Assembly (NCBI GenBank): GCA_015063685.1
Contig: SVTR01000001.1
Coordinates: 62,001 to 126,000, forward strand
Length of the DNA stretch: 64,000 nt
Direction of reading: 5' to 3'
DNA from: Oscillospiraceae bacterium
GTDB taxonomy: Bacteria > Bacillota > Clostridia > Oscillospirales > CAG-272
Shown here piece after piece: positions 8,253 through 16,911 of this stretch. Within the stretch, counting starts at the first letter, position 1, and every line of letters starts with the position of its first letter. Position numbers and translations under genes: made by a program. The notes under the pieces are model-generated. The model saw nothing but the letters and a program-made list of their open reading frames with translations. It did no database searches and had not been told where the DNA came from.

Positions 8253-10796
8253 TCAGCTCAAGGCTCGGTACAGAATTTGCAGGGTGTCCTTATCGGTGAT
8301 CTCGCTGTCGGCAATGATCACCATGCCCTCATGGGTCACGGTCACGGCCTTGCCTGCGGCGGCGATGATTTCATCCGCTTTGACGTAGGCCACACCGTAA
8401 TGGTTGTAGGTGGTCTCACCCTCGCAGGAAATTCCCCAGGTGGCTTCCACAAAGGACACGGGAAGCCAGAAGGCGTGATCCGAGCAAAGGGTGGTCGCCA
8501 GGGTATTATCCTCCACCAGACGCACCTGTCGTCCGCCTACAAAGGCGTTGTAGGAACGGGAACGGAGCACCACCATGTCATCGGTGAGGCACTCGGGGAT
8601 CTTCTCTTCAAACTGAGTGTCCTCCAGGGTGAAGCGATAGTTGAAACGGTCATTGGGGGCGGCGTCGCCCAGGTCAATGAACTCCATGACGTCGCCGTAA
8701 GCAACCGAGTTATCCGCCCATTTGAAATCCATGGTGCCCGTAAACTCAATGAGGGAGCGGTGCACCTTGATCTGCAGTACGTTGCCCTCCAGGGTATACA
8801 GACCGCTGCCCACGGTTTCCATGCTCCATTGGTCGGTACCGTTGAACTTCTCAACCGACACCAGAGTTTCGCTCTGGGCACGGTTGATGATGAAATCGTA
8901 ACCGTACCAGCCGGTGTCATTGTTGCAGTCGGCGTCGATGAACAGATTCATCCAGTTGGGGCTCCTGTTATCGTTGGTGGTGATGTCGTCGGCGCACTCC
9001 ACGTAGAAATAAACATAGGTGCTGTCGGTAGACACCTTGGCAGTAACGATGTCGTTTCTGCCGGTATAGTTCTCGTAGAAGCCGTACTCCAGGCCGCCCA
9101 CGTGTCCGGGGGACTTGCGGTGGGTGATATCGCCCTCATAGTCGCGGAATTCGGGACCTACGGCGTACCATTGACCCACGGAACCGCCAATGTCAATGGC
9201 CCATTGACCGAAGGCGGATTCCACCTCGCGGGCACCTCTGTACTGACGGATGTAGTTGGCAATCTGATAGAAATAGTTATCGCCAAAGCCGCCCTTCATA
9301 GGCTCAAGGTCACGGGAGTATTCGGGATTGAACTGATCGACGAAGTAAGTCGATTCCTTTTTGGTGGGGTCGTTGGAGACGATATACTCATTAGCGATCT
9401 TCTGGCCTACACCTGCGGCACCGGCGCCGGCGCCGGACCAGCGGCCGGCGATCCACTCGTTCCAGCCGGTGATCATCAGGATGGGCTGATGGCGCTTCAT
9501 GGCCAGCTGGAAATGCTGCGCCAGCAGCGCACCCTCTCCGGTGGTGGTTTCCATCAGGGCAAAGCCCATATCCCAGCTACCCTCGTAGGAAGGAATCCGA
9601 CCGCAGTAGCTTCGACCGCCATTGGTACCCCAACCGCCGTTGGCACCGTAGCCACACATGATGACCACCTGCTCAGGGTTGCCCTCGTAGTCCTTACCCA
9701 AAGACTGGGGATATAGGTCGTTCCACAGCCAGCAGCCCCGACCGTTGCGGGAGGTGTACCATTCGGTACGCCCGTAGGCCCAGCAGAGACGGGTAGTGAA
9801 AAAGTCCTTTTGCTCCTGGGTCATGGATACGTCACCCGAGAACATCATCAGGGGTTTACCGTCCCAGTAGAACCAAAGATCCTCGTAAAGGCCCTTGGAA
9901 TAGATCTTATCCCAAAGCTCGTTGAACTCACCTGTAAAGCCACCGCAGATGAAGCACAGCTTGGGCACGTTGTAGCCCTCCTGCTTCACCTCTTCCCACA
10001 CCTTGAACAGCGCCATAACGGTGCGCTCGTGGATATTATTGTTGGTGGTGTCAAAGAACAGGAAGTCAATGCCTGCCTCAGCAAACATATAAGCATGCTT
10101 GCGAAGCACCCATTCATCGTTGGAGGAATAGTAACCGAAGTAAGGCTCTGCCCAATAGTGGGGATGACCCTCGCCGCCGACCTGCATTTCCTCCCATAGC
10201 TTGTCCATACCGCCTTCAAGGTAGGCCTTGTAGTGGTCGGTGGCACCGATGGGATTCAAATAATCCTGATCGGCATCACGCCAGAGGAAGTAGAACATGC
10301 CGATCTGGGAATTGTCCACCACCTTGGCGTCTGTGGGCATGGAACGGCCCACGTCATCGGTAGCGGTCCAGGTATCAGCCAGCACGTCACGGTTGGTGGG
10401 AATGATGCCGTTATTGCTGTCAGCCGCCTCCGCGGTATCGTAAGTATATTCGGGGAGCACCAGATCCGATGTGGTTACATATTCTGCGTTCTTGGGAACG
10501 TCGGATGCCAAAGTTTCAGCATCGGTTTCAGCCTCCGTCTCCACAGGCGCCTCGGTGGGGGCTTCGGTAGGTGCCTCTGTGGGTACCTCAGTAGGTACAT
10601 CGGTAGGCGCCTCCGTGGGCATCTCGGTAGGAGCCTCGGTGGGCGCCTCCGTATCATTAGCTGTCTCCGCAGCAGTAGTCTCTTCAGAAGGTACAGTCTC
10701 AAGGGGCGTGTCGGTATCCGTACACGCCACAGCGCCTAACAGCATCAAAAACGCCAGCAATAAGGATAAGCCGCCCAATACAGATTTTCGACTCAT
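8253..10796 (-). CDS. Lipoprotein with GH99/WbsX-like barrel, CBM9-like and stalk domains
   Basis: An 847-aa surface lipoprotein. The signal peptide ends in the lipobox GAVAC, and a TEAP/TEVP repeat linker (about residues 45-90) follows. A (beta/alpha)8-type domain (about 160-510) shows YFGYYSSNDEWVLRKHAY, DFLFFDTTN, GWNEW (445-448) and SRDLEPMKGG. These recall the GH71/GH99/WbsX-like clan of endo-acting alpha-glycan enzymes. A CBM9/DOMON-like beta-sandwich follows (about 560-710; NDTGWYGYDFIINR). A copper-amine-oxidase-N-like stalk domain closes it (about 720-840). The start at 10796 is chosen because GGAGG lies 8 bp upstream; a GTG 15 bp earlier would overlap that site. Paralogues lie at 21602 and 34848. 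The enzymatic function is inferred and the substrate is unknown. Confidence 0.8.
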   Translation of the reverse strand: MSRKSVLGGLSLLLAFLMLLGAVACTDTDTPLETVPSEETTAAETANDTEAPTEAPTEMPTEAPTDVPTEVPTEAPTEAPTEAPVETEAETDAETLASDVPKNAEYVTTSDLVLPEYTYDTAEAADSNNGIIPTNRDVLADTWTATDDVGRSMPTDAKVVDNSQIGMFYFLWRDADQDYLNPIGATDHYKAYLEGGMDKLWEEMQVGGEGHPHYWAEPYFGYYSSNDEWVLRKHAYMFAEAGIDFLFFDTTNNNIHERTVMALFKVWEEVKQEGYNVPKLCFICGGFTGEFNELWDKIYSKGLYEDLWFYWDGKPLMMFSGDVSMTQEQKDFFTTRLCWAYGRTEWYTSRNGRGCWLWNDLYPQSLGKDYEGNPEQVVIMCGYGANGGWGTNGGRSYCGRIPSYEGSWDMGFALMETTTGEGALLAQHFQLAMKRHQPILMITGWNEWIAGRWSGAGAGAAGVGQKIANEYIVSNDPTKKESTYFVDQFNPEYSRDLEPMKGGFGDNYFYQIANYIRQYRGAREVESAFGQWAIDIGGSVGQWYAVGPEFRDYEGDITHRKSPGHVGGLEYGFYENYTGRNDIVTAKVSTDSTYVYFYVECADDITTNDNRSPNWMNLFIDADCNNDTGWYGYDFIINRAQSETLVSVEKFNGTDQWSMETVGSGLYTLEGNVLQIKVHRSLIEFTGTMDFKWADNSVAYGDVMEFIDLGDAAPNDRFNYRFTLEDTQFEEKIPECLTDDMVVLRSRSYNAFVGGRQVRLVEDNTLATTLCSDHAFWLPVSFVEATWGISCEGETTYNHYGVAYVKADEIIAAAGKAVTVTHEGMVIIADSEITDKDTLQILYRALS

Positions 10797-10829
10797 AAGG
10801 AAAACCTCCACACAAAATCAATTGCCATT

Positions 10830-10858
10830 ATTATACATGATTTTTCCCAAAATGTCAA
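10830..10858 (-). promoter_or_regulatory. Promoter of the surface lipoprotein
   Basis: On the minus strand TTGACA (10853-10858), a 17-bp spacer and TATAAT (10830-10835); a perfect consensus. Confidence 0.9.
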
Positions 10859-11046
10859 CATTTTTTTGTGGCATTTCGCCAAGTACCCAGGGGGCTTTTT
10901 TTCGTGTGCGAAAATTTCAGCACAAATCCCCACCGCAATTTTATGGAAACATGCCTAAAGGAATGAAAGATAATCCACATTTAACTAAACATATTTGAGC
11001 AATATGCCGAAATCTTAAAATTATCAAGAATTTTGTCAAAAAAGTG
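10859..11046. other. Gene-free divergent intergenic stretch
   Basis: AT-rich spacer between two divergent promoters (the gene-free gap as a whole is 10797-11146). I see no ORF, hairpin or repeat that I can support in it. Confidence 0.6.
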
Positions 11047-11076
11047 TTGTTTTTTACGGGGGAGTTGTGTTATAAT
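11047..11076 (+). promoter_or_regulatory. Probable promoter of the RDD gene and the ABC cluster
   Basis: TTGTTT (11047-11052), an 18-bp spacer and a perfect TATAAT (11071-11076). The -35 is weak. It may also drive the ABC genes, because no terminator is visible at 11905-11968. Confidence 0.6.
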
Positions 11077-11146
11077 ATACTATGTATGAGTATGATCGGG
11101 TTGAATGCCCGCTGGGGAATATCAGCCATCGAAGGAGGTAATCGTC

Positions 11147-11905
11147 ATGTATGAATTTCAGAAAGCCGGCATGTGGAAGCGCATTTCCGCTGCCCTTTTC
11201 GACCTCGTGATGCTGGTAGCGGTAGCCCTTGCGTTGGCACTTCTTCTCTCCACCGTTTTGGGCTATGACGGTCTTATGAACCGTATGGAGGCGCTTTACG
11301 ATGAATACGAGGAGCGCTACGGTCTTTCCTTTGACATCACCGCCGAGGAATACCAAGCCATGTCCCCAGAGGAAAAAATCCCTTACGACGAGGCTTACGA
11401 TGCTTTTGAGAAGGACGAGGAAGCTATTTATTTACAAAACTTCATTTTTAATTATATCCTGATCATCGTTGTCTTTAGTATCCTCATCGCCTTTCTTATC
11501 CTGGAGTTCGTGATCCCGCTGCTTTTCAAAAACGGACAGACCTTGGGCAAAAAGGTATTTGGCATCGGTGTTATGCGCATCGATTGCGTCAAGATCTCTC
11601 CCCTTTTGCTTTTTGCCCGTTCCATGCTGGGAAAATGCACGGTTGAGACCTTGCTTCCCGTGCTCATCGTGATCATGATCCTGTTTAACTTGACCGGTAT
11701 GGGCGGCACCCTCCTGCTCCTGGCTTTGGCCATCGCGCAAATCATTTTGGTAGGCGTGACCCGCGGCCGCACCCCCATCCACGATCTTCTTGCGCAGACG
11801 GTAACCGTGGATTTCGCCAGCCAGCGCATCTTCGACAGTCCTGAGGCACTCTTGGAATACAAAAAGCGCATCCACGCTGAATCCGTGGATGAATCCCAAA
11901 GCTGA
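11147..11905 (+). CDS. RDD-family membrane protein
   Basis: A 252-aa integral membrane protein with the RDD signature (MWKRISAALFDLVML, later GQTLGKKVFGIGVMR and RTPIHDLLAQTVTV). Hydrophobic segments lie near residues 15-40, 100-130, 160-180 and 185-205. An acidic extracytoplasmic loop (about 45-95) separates TM1 and TM2, which is longer than in the smallest RDD proteins. The start is the ATG after AAGGAGG at 11133; an upstream in-frame ATG at 11105 has no ribosome site. The function of RDD proteins is poorly defined and no specific role is proposed. The sugar ABC genes follow after 62 bp. Confidence 0.85.
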   Translation: MYEFQKAGMWKRISAALFDLVMLVAVALALALLLSTVLGYDGLMNRMEALYDEYEERYGLSFDITAEEYQAMSPEEKIPYDEAYDAFEKDEEAIYLQNFIFNYILIIVVFSILIAFLILEFVIPLLFKNGQTLGKKVFGIGVMRIDCVKISPLLLFARSMLGKCTVETLLPVLIVIMILFNLTGMGGTLLLLALAIAQIILVGVTRGRTPIHDLLAQTVTVDFASQRIFDSPEALLEYKKRIHAESVDESQS

Positions 11906-11967
11906 TCCCCTCCCCTTCTTCAAAAAATTATTAAATATAAAATAACAATGTTAGAAAGGAAGGCAAA

Positions 11968-13434
11968 ATGAAAGTTGTTTTGCAAAATCTGACAAAGATC
12001 TTCCCCAGCCGCAGTAAAAAGGCCGGTGAAGAGGTGGTGGCAGTCAATGACTTCACCTTTGAGATCCCTGACGGAAAGCTGATCGGACTTTTGGGTCCTT
12101 CAGGCTGTGGTAAAAGTACCACACTGTACATGATCAGCGGCCTTCAAAAGCCCTCCGGCGGTCAGATCTTCTTTGGTGACGATGACGTGACTGAGCTGTC
12201 CGCCGAGAACCGCGGCGTGGGTCTGGTGTTCCAGAACTACGCACTCTACCCTCACATGACGGTGAAGCAGAACATCATGTTCCCCCTTCAGAATCTGAAG
12301 GGCGAGGACAAGCTCACGAAGGAGGTCATGTTGGATCGCGCGTACCAGGCAGCCAAGCTGGTGCAGATCGACGAGCTCATGGAGAGAAAGCCCTCCGAGC
12401 TTTCGGGTGGTCAGCAGCAGCGTGTAGCCATCGCCCGCGCCCTGGTCAAGATGCCCAAGGTGCTGCTTCTGGACGAGCCCCTTTCTAACCTGGACGCCCG
12501 CCTGCGCCTCCAGACCCGTGAGGAGATCCGCCGTATCCAGAAGGAGACCGGCATCACCACCATCTTCGTCACCCACGACCAGGAGGAGGCCATGTCCATC
12601 TCCGACATGATCGTGGTTATGAAGCTGGGCGTGGTTCAGCAGATCGGTGCACCTCAGAACGTGTATGACAATCCCACCAACCTGTTTGTTGCCAAGTTCC
12701 TGGGCACACCTCCCATCAATGTGTTCAAAGGATATGTGGAGGATGGAAAACTGTACATCGGTGAGAAAACCCCCATCTATGCCGAGCCCGCTGTTGAGGC
12801 CGATACCGAGTCTCTCGCCGAGGTCAATGCGGAGCCTGCCGTTGAAGCTGATGCTGACGCAGAACCTCTCGCCGAAGTCAATGCGGAGCCCGCAATTACC
12901 GGTTATCAGCACGGCGAGTATGTACTTGATATTGCCGATATGGATTTGGATCCCATTGAAGATCAGGCTGTCATAATCGGCATCCGTCCCGAGGGCTTTG
13001 TTCCCTGTGCTGACGGACCCTTGACTTGTGATCTCAGCAGTGTGGAAGTTATGGGACGCGATGTAAGTATCGTTTCTACCCACAAGGCTTCTCTGAACCC
13101 CATGATCCGCTCTATCGTAGACACGGATGCCGCCAAGGGAACCAAGGGCAACACCGTTCGTTTCGCGCTGAAGCCCCATAAGGTCTTTATCTTCTCCGCA
13201 GAAGACGAAACCCGTCTTGGAAAGGATCCTTCTACTTGGGATCTTCCCGCCCCCACCCCCGCCGTTGTCGCAGTCGAGGGGGAAGGTGAAGCGAGCACCA
13301 CCAAGTCTACCAAAAAAGACAGCACGAGCAATAAGAAGAAGAAGCGCAGAAAGAACCAGGCTTCAGGCAAAAAGAAGAACAACAAAAAGATTGGCAGTAA
13401 AAAGAAAAAGAGCAAGAAGAAGGGTTCGAGGTAA
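11968..13434 (+). CDS. Sugar ABC importer ATPase (MalK/UgpC type) with acidic repeats and Lys-rich tail
   Basis: A 488-aa ATPase energising the permeases encoded just downstream. The nucleotide-binding domain (1-235) is complete: Walker A GPSGCGKST, Q-loop FQNYALYPHMT, signature LSGGQQQ, Walker B VLLLDEP, D-loop LSNLDARL and H-loop [11 protein letters not shown]. The MalK-type regulatory MOBE/OB domain follows. Two features are unusual. An acidic tandem repeat (EPAVEAD...LAEVNA twice, residues about 273-310) is inserted in the regulatory domain. A tail of about 40 residues dominated by Lys (about 446-488) ends the protein. Usual family length is 360-380 aa. The permease gene starts 6 bp later, so coupled expression is likely. 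Confidence 0.93.
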   Translation: MKVVLQNLTKIFPSRSKKAGEEVVAVNDFTFEIPDGKLIGLLGPSGCGKSTTLYMISGLQKPSGGQIFFGDDDVTELSAENRGVGLVFQNYALYPHMTVKQNIMFPLQNLKGEDKLTKEVMLDRAYQAAKLVQIDELMERKPSELSGGQQQRVAIARALVKMPKVLLLDEPLSNLDARLRLQTREEIRRIQKETGITTIFVTHDQEEAMSISDMIVVMKLGVVQQIGAPQNVYDNPTNLFVAKFLGTPPINVFKGYVEDGKLYIGEKTPIYAEPAVEADTESLAEVNAEPAVEADADAEPLAEVNAEPAITGYQHGEYVLDIADMDLDPIEDQAVIIGIRPEGFVPCADGPLTCDLSSVEVMGRDVSIVSTHKASLNPMIRSIVDTDAAKGTKGNTVRFALKPHKVFIFSAEDETRLGKDPSTWDLPAPTPAVVAVEGEGEASTTKSTKKDSTSNKKKKRRKNQASGKKKNNKKIGSKKKKSKKKGSR

Positions 13435-13440
13435 AGTGAT

Positions 13441-14367
13441 ATGGTAGAAAGCAAGCATAAATGGAAAGCGTGGCTATACCTTTCCCCTGCCATCATCCTT
13501 CTTTTGGTCTTTACGGTATGGCCCATCATCAATACCCTTCGCATGGCTTTTCTGAATGGCTACAGCCTCTCCAGAGAAGTGGGCGGCTGGACCTTCGGCT
13601 TCGGCATTGAAAACTTCAAAATGGTGTTTAACGAGTACAGCGGATTTAAGCAGTGTCTGATCAACACCCTGCTCTTGACTGTTCTGACTGTACCGATCTC
13701 CACCATGCTGGCTCTGCTCATTGCCGTATGCCTCAATTCCATCAAGCCCCTGCAAAGACTTCTGCAGACCATCTTCTTCCTGCCCTACGTCACCAACTCC
13801 ATCGCTATCGGTATGGTGTTTGAGGCTATGTTCAATATCGTAGGCTTCAACTCCTCCAGCCCCTCCTTCGGTATCATCAACAGCGTCATCGGACTCTTCG
13901 GCGTAGACCCCATCAACTGGATCAACGAAAGCTCCCCCTACTGGGCAAACATCACGGTTCTGGTAATCTACATCGTCTGGAACGCGCTTCCCTTTAAGAT
14001 CCTCATCCTTCTGGGCGGTCTCCAGAGCATCAACCGCCAATACTACGACGCCGCCAAGATCGACAGTACCCCCAGAGCCCGCGTGTTCACCAAGATCACC
14101 GTGCCTCTTCTGTCCCCCATGCTGGCGTACGTCGTCATCACCGGCTTCATCGGCGGCTTTAAGGAATACTCAAGCATCGTCGGTATCTTCGGTGACGACA
14201 TGCAAGCCGCGGGCGGTAAATCCCTGGACACCATGGTCGGATTTATCTACCGAGCCTTGGGTAACCAGGAGGGTATCGCCTCAGCATCCGCACTCATCCT
14301 CTTTGCCATCATATTCGTGGTCACCATGATCAACCTGTATGTGAGCAAAAAGAAGACCCATTACTGA
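13441..14367 (+). CDS. Sugar ABC transporter permease (MalF/UgpA type)
   Basis: A 308-aa inner-membrane permease with six predicted transmembrane segments. The EAA-loop motif is DAAKIDSTPRARVFTKITVP (about residues 202-221), which docks on the ATPase. The N-terminus KHKWKAWLYLSPAIILLLVF is typical of the carbohydrate uptake type 1 family. It starts 6 bp after the ATPase stop and is followed 13 bp later by the second permease, in one operon. Confidence 0.93.
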   Translation: MVESKHKWKAWLYLSPAIILLLVFTVWPIINTLRMAFLNGYSLSREVGGWTFGFGIENFKMVFNEYSGFKQCLINTLLLTVLTVPISTMLALLIAVCLNSIKPLQRLLQTIFFLPYVTNSIAIGMVFEAMFNIVGFNSSSPSFGIINSVIGLFGVDPINWINESSPYWANITVLVIYIVWNALPFKILILLGGLQSINRQYYDAAKIDSTPRARVFTKITVPLLSPMLAYVVITGFIGGFKEYSSIVGIFGDDMQAAGGKSLDTMVGFIYRALGNQEGIASASALILFAIIFVVTMINLYVSKKKTHY

Positions 14368-14380
14368 TAGGAGGTACCGT

Positions 14381-15268
14381 ATGACAAATCAAGTCACCCT
14401 GAGTGAAAAGAACATGCAAAAGGTCTCCGCCCATCAGAAGGTCATGAAGGTGGTTGTGCAGGTGCTTCTCTACACCTTCCTCATCACCATGGCCATCATC
14501 GTGGTCTTCCCCTTCTACTGGATGATCATCTCCTCCTTGAAGAGCGAGACCGAATACCGTATGGCCGTTCCCACCCTCTTCCCCAAGGAGATCATCTGGC
14601 ACAACTATGTGGAAGCCTTCACCGCCGCCAACCTCGGCAGACTGTTCTTCAACACGGTTTTGGTGGGTATCGTATCCACCGTCCTCTCCCTGGTCATCAC
14701 CGTGCTCTCCGCCTTTGCCTTTGCGCGATTGGAGTTCAAGGGAAAGAACGCCCTGTTTGCCGCTTTGCTGGCCACCATGATGATCCCCGGTGAGCTTTTC
14801 ACCATCACCAACTACATCACCGTAACCAAGCTGGGATGGATCGACAGCTACACGGTTCTGATCGTTCCCTTCCTTGTCAGTATCTTCTATATCTACCTCC
14901 TGCGTCAGAACTTTATGCAGATCCCCAACGAGCTGTATCTGGCCGCCAAGGTGGACGGAACCTCTGACATCAAGTATCTCTGGAAGGTCATGATCCCCCT
15001 GTCCCTGCCCACCCTGATCTCCATCACCATCCTCAAGATGATGGGCGCGTGGAACTCCTACGTCTGGCCTCGTCTGGTCACCTCCTCGGAGGACATGCGA
15101 CTCATCACCAACGGTCTGCGTGATGCCTTTACCAACACGACGGGTACCGCAAACTACCCCGTCCAGATGGCTGCCGTCACGGTAGTCTCCATCCCTCTGT
15201 TCCTGGTGTTCATCTTCCTTCGTAAGTATATTATGAAGGGCGTATCCAGAAGCGGTATCAAGGGATAA
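14381..15268 (+). CDS. Sugar ABC transporter permease (MalG/UgpE type)
   Basis: A 295-aa partner permease. It has six hydrophobic segments, the N-terminal VVFPFYWMIISSLKS signature and the EAA loop LAAKVDGTSDIKYLWKVMIP (about residues 187-206). The ribosome site is TAGGAGG. It completes the heterodimeric channel with the preceding permease. The substrate-binding protein gene lies downstream behind two hairpins. Confidence 0.93.
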   Translation: MTNQVTLSEKNMQKVSAHQKVMKVVVQVLLYTFLITMAIIVVFPFYWMIISSLKSETEYRMAVPTLFPKEIIWHNYVEAFTAANLGRLFFNTVLVGIVSTVLSLVITVLSAFAFARLEFKGKNALFAALLATMMIPGELFTITNYITVTKLGWIDSYTVLIVPFLVSIFYIYLLRQNFMQIPNELYLAAKVDGTSDIKYLWKVMIPLSLPTLISITILKMMGAWNSYVWPRLVTSSEDMRLITNGLRDAFTNTTGTANYPVQMAAVTVVSIPLFLVFIFLRKYIMKGVSRSGIKG

Positions 15269-15295
15269 TTCCCGCCCAACACTATGGTTGAATGC

Positions 15296-15361
15296 GCGGC
15301 CCGGTCTCATCGGTCGGGTCGCCGCTTAACGAATAACGGCAGTTCACCCCGTGTGACTGCC
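15296..15361 (+). promoter_or_regulatory. Two intercistronic hairpins before the binding-protein gene
   Basis: GCGGCCCG with CGGGTCGCCGC (15296-15324), and GGCAGTTCAC with GTGTGACTGCC (15338-15361). Neither has a T tract. Such hairpins between permease and binding-protein genes often stabilise the downstream mRNA so that more binding protein is made; that role is inferred here. Confidence 0.55.
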
Positions 15362-15382
15362 ACCAATGAAAGGAAAAAGGAA

Positions 15383-16882
15383 ATGAAAAAGAAGATTCTC
15401 TCCCTCCTGCTCATCGCCACCATGCTTCTGTCCGTGCTGGCAATGGCAAGCTGCGGTACCACCGCTCCCCCCAGCAGCAACGACGGTAACGAAACCCTTG
15501 CAGAAGGCGAAACCGCCGATCCCAACGCAAATCTGCCCAATGCCGCAGGTCTGGCCTCCTATGACGTTCCCTCCGTCGGATATGACGGAAGCGCCGTCAC
15601 CGTGGTGTTCTACCACTCCATGGGTGCTAAGCTGCAGGGCGTCCTCAATACCTATATTGAGGAGTTCAACAAGCTGTATCCCAACATCACCATCGAGCAC
15701 TCCTCCATGGGTGACTACGACGGTGTCCGCGACCAGATCAAGACCCAGCTCACCGCAGGTCAGCAGCCCAACATCGCTTACTGCTATCCTGACCACGTAG
15801 CTCTGTATAACATGACCAAGAAGGTCATCCCCCTGGACAACTTCATCAACAGCACCATCGAGGTCACCGACAGCGAGGGCAACAAGACCGTTCTGGGTCT
15901 GACCGCTGAGCAGAAGGCTGACTTCATCGAGGGTTACTACAAAGAGGGTGCTGCCTTCGATAAGAGAGGCACCATGTACACCCTGCCTATGTCCAAGTCC
16001 ACCGAGGCTCTGTACTACAACAAGACCTTCTTCGAGGAGCACGACCTGAAGGTTCCCACCACTTGGGAAGAGATGGAGCAGGTTTGCGCAGACATCAAGG
16101 CAATCGATCCCGAGTGCACTCCTCTGGGCTATGACTCCGAGGCTAACTGGTTCATCACCATGTGCGAGCAGTACGGCTCTCCCTACACCAGCCTGGATGA
16201 GACCAACCACTTCCAGTTTGACAACGAGACCAACCGCAGCTTCGTAAAGATGTTCCACGACTGGTACAAGAAGGACTATGTCACCACCGAGGAGCTCAAC
16301 GGCTCCTACACCTCCGGTCTGTTCACCGCAACTGAGGGTCGTAAGTGCTACATGGTTATCGGCTCCACCGGCGGCGCAAGCTATCAGACTCCTCCCCAGG
16401 TAGACGGTGTTTCCCTCTTCGAGACCGCCATGGCTACACCTCCTCAGGTAAATCCCGACGCCCCCAAGGTCATCTCTCAGGGTCCCTCCCTCTGCCTCTT
16501 CGAAAGCGATAATCCTCAGGAGGTCGTTGCTTCCTGGCTGTTCATGAAGTTCCTGACCACCGACGTAGCCTTCCAGGCTGAGTTCTCTATGGCCTCCGGT
16601 TACGCTCCTGTTATCAAGTCCGTTCAGGAGAACGCCATCTACAAGGAGTGGCTGGACAGCGCTAACGGCTTCAACAACATGACCGCTCTGAGCGTTAAGC
16701 TGGCTCTCTCCCAGAGCAACGCTTACTTCGTATCCCCCGCATTCAACGGTTCCTCCGTTGCCCGTGACCAGGTTGGTATCCTCATGCAGGATGCCCTGGT
16801 TTGCAGCGAAGCAGACATCGACGCCGCCATCGCCAAGCTCTTCAAGGACGCTGTCGGTAAGTGCAAGTTCGCCATCGCGTAA
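15383..16882 (+). CDS. Sugar ABC transporter substrate-binding lipoprotein
   Basis: A 499-aa extracellular solute-binding protein (family 1/MalE-like). The lipobox is AMASC, with a Ser/Glu/Pro linker after it. The mature protein shows VTVVFYHSMGA, the LYNMTKKVIPLDNFI hinge region, TMYTLPMSKSTEALYYN and the ligand-pocket stretch VPTTWEEMEQV, all usual for carbohydrate binders. An in-frame ATG at 15284 is rejected because AAAGGAAAAAGGA lies just before the ATG at 15383 and the signal peptide starts there. Its longer-than-usual length (about 420 is common) reflects the linker and loop insertions. The ligand is unknown. Confidence 0.92.
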   Translation: MKKKILSLLLIATMLLSVLAMASCGTTAPPSSNDGNETLAEGETADPNANLPNAAGLASYDVPSVGYDGSAVTVVFYHSMGAKLQGVLNTYIEEFNKLYPNITIEHSSMGDYDGVRDQIKTQLTAGQQPNIAYCYPDHVALYNMTKKVIPLDNFINSTIEVTDSEGNKTVLGLTAEQKADFIEGYYKEGAAFDKRGTMYTLPMSKSTEALYYNKTFFEEHDLKVPTTWEEMEQVCADIKAIDPECTPLGYDSEANWFITMCEQYGSPYTSLDETNHFQFDNETNRSFVKMFHDWYKKDYVTTEELNGSYTSGLFTATEGRKCYMVIGSTGGASYQTPPQVDGVSLFETAMATPPQVNPDAPKVISQGPSLCLFESDNPQEVVASWLFMKFLTTDVAFQAEFSMASGYAPVIKSVQENAIYKEWLDSANGFNNMTALSVKLALSQSNAYFVSPAFNGSSVARDQVGILMQDALVCSEADIDAAIAKLFKDAVGKCKFAIA

Positions 16883-16911
16883 GGCAGAATTTACTGTAAC
16901 AGGAATTGCCT

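Noticed and set aside
8190-9716. 508-codon plus-strand open frame
   Set aside because: It runs opposite the barrel lipoprotein, whose domains, promoter and ribosome site are clear.
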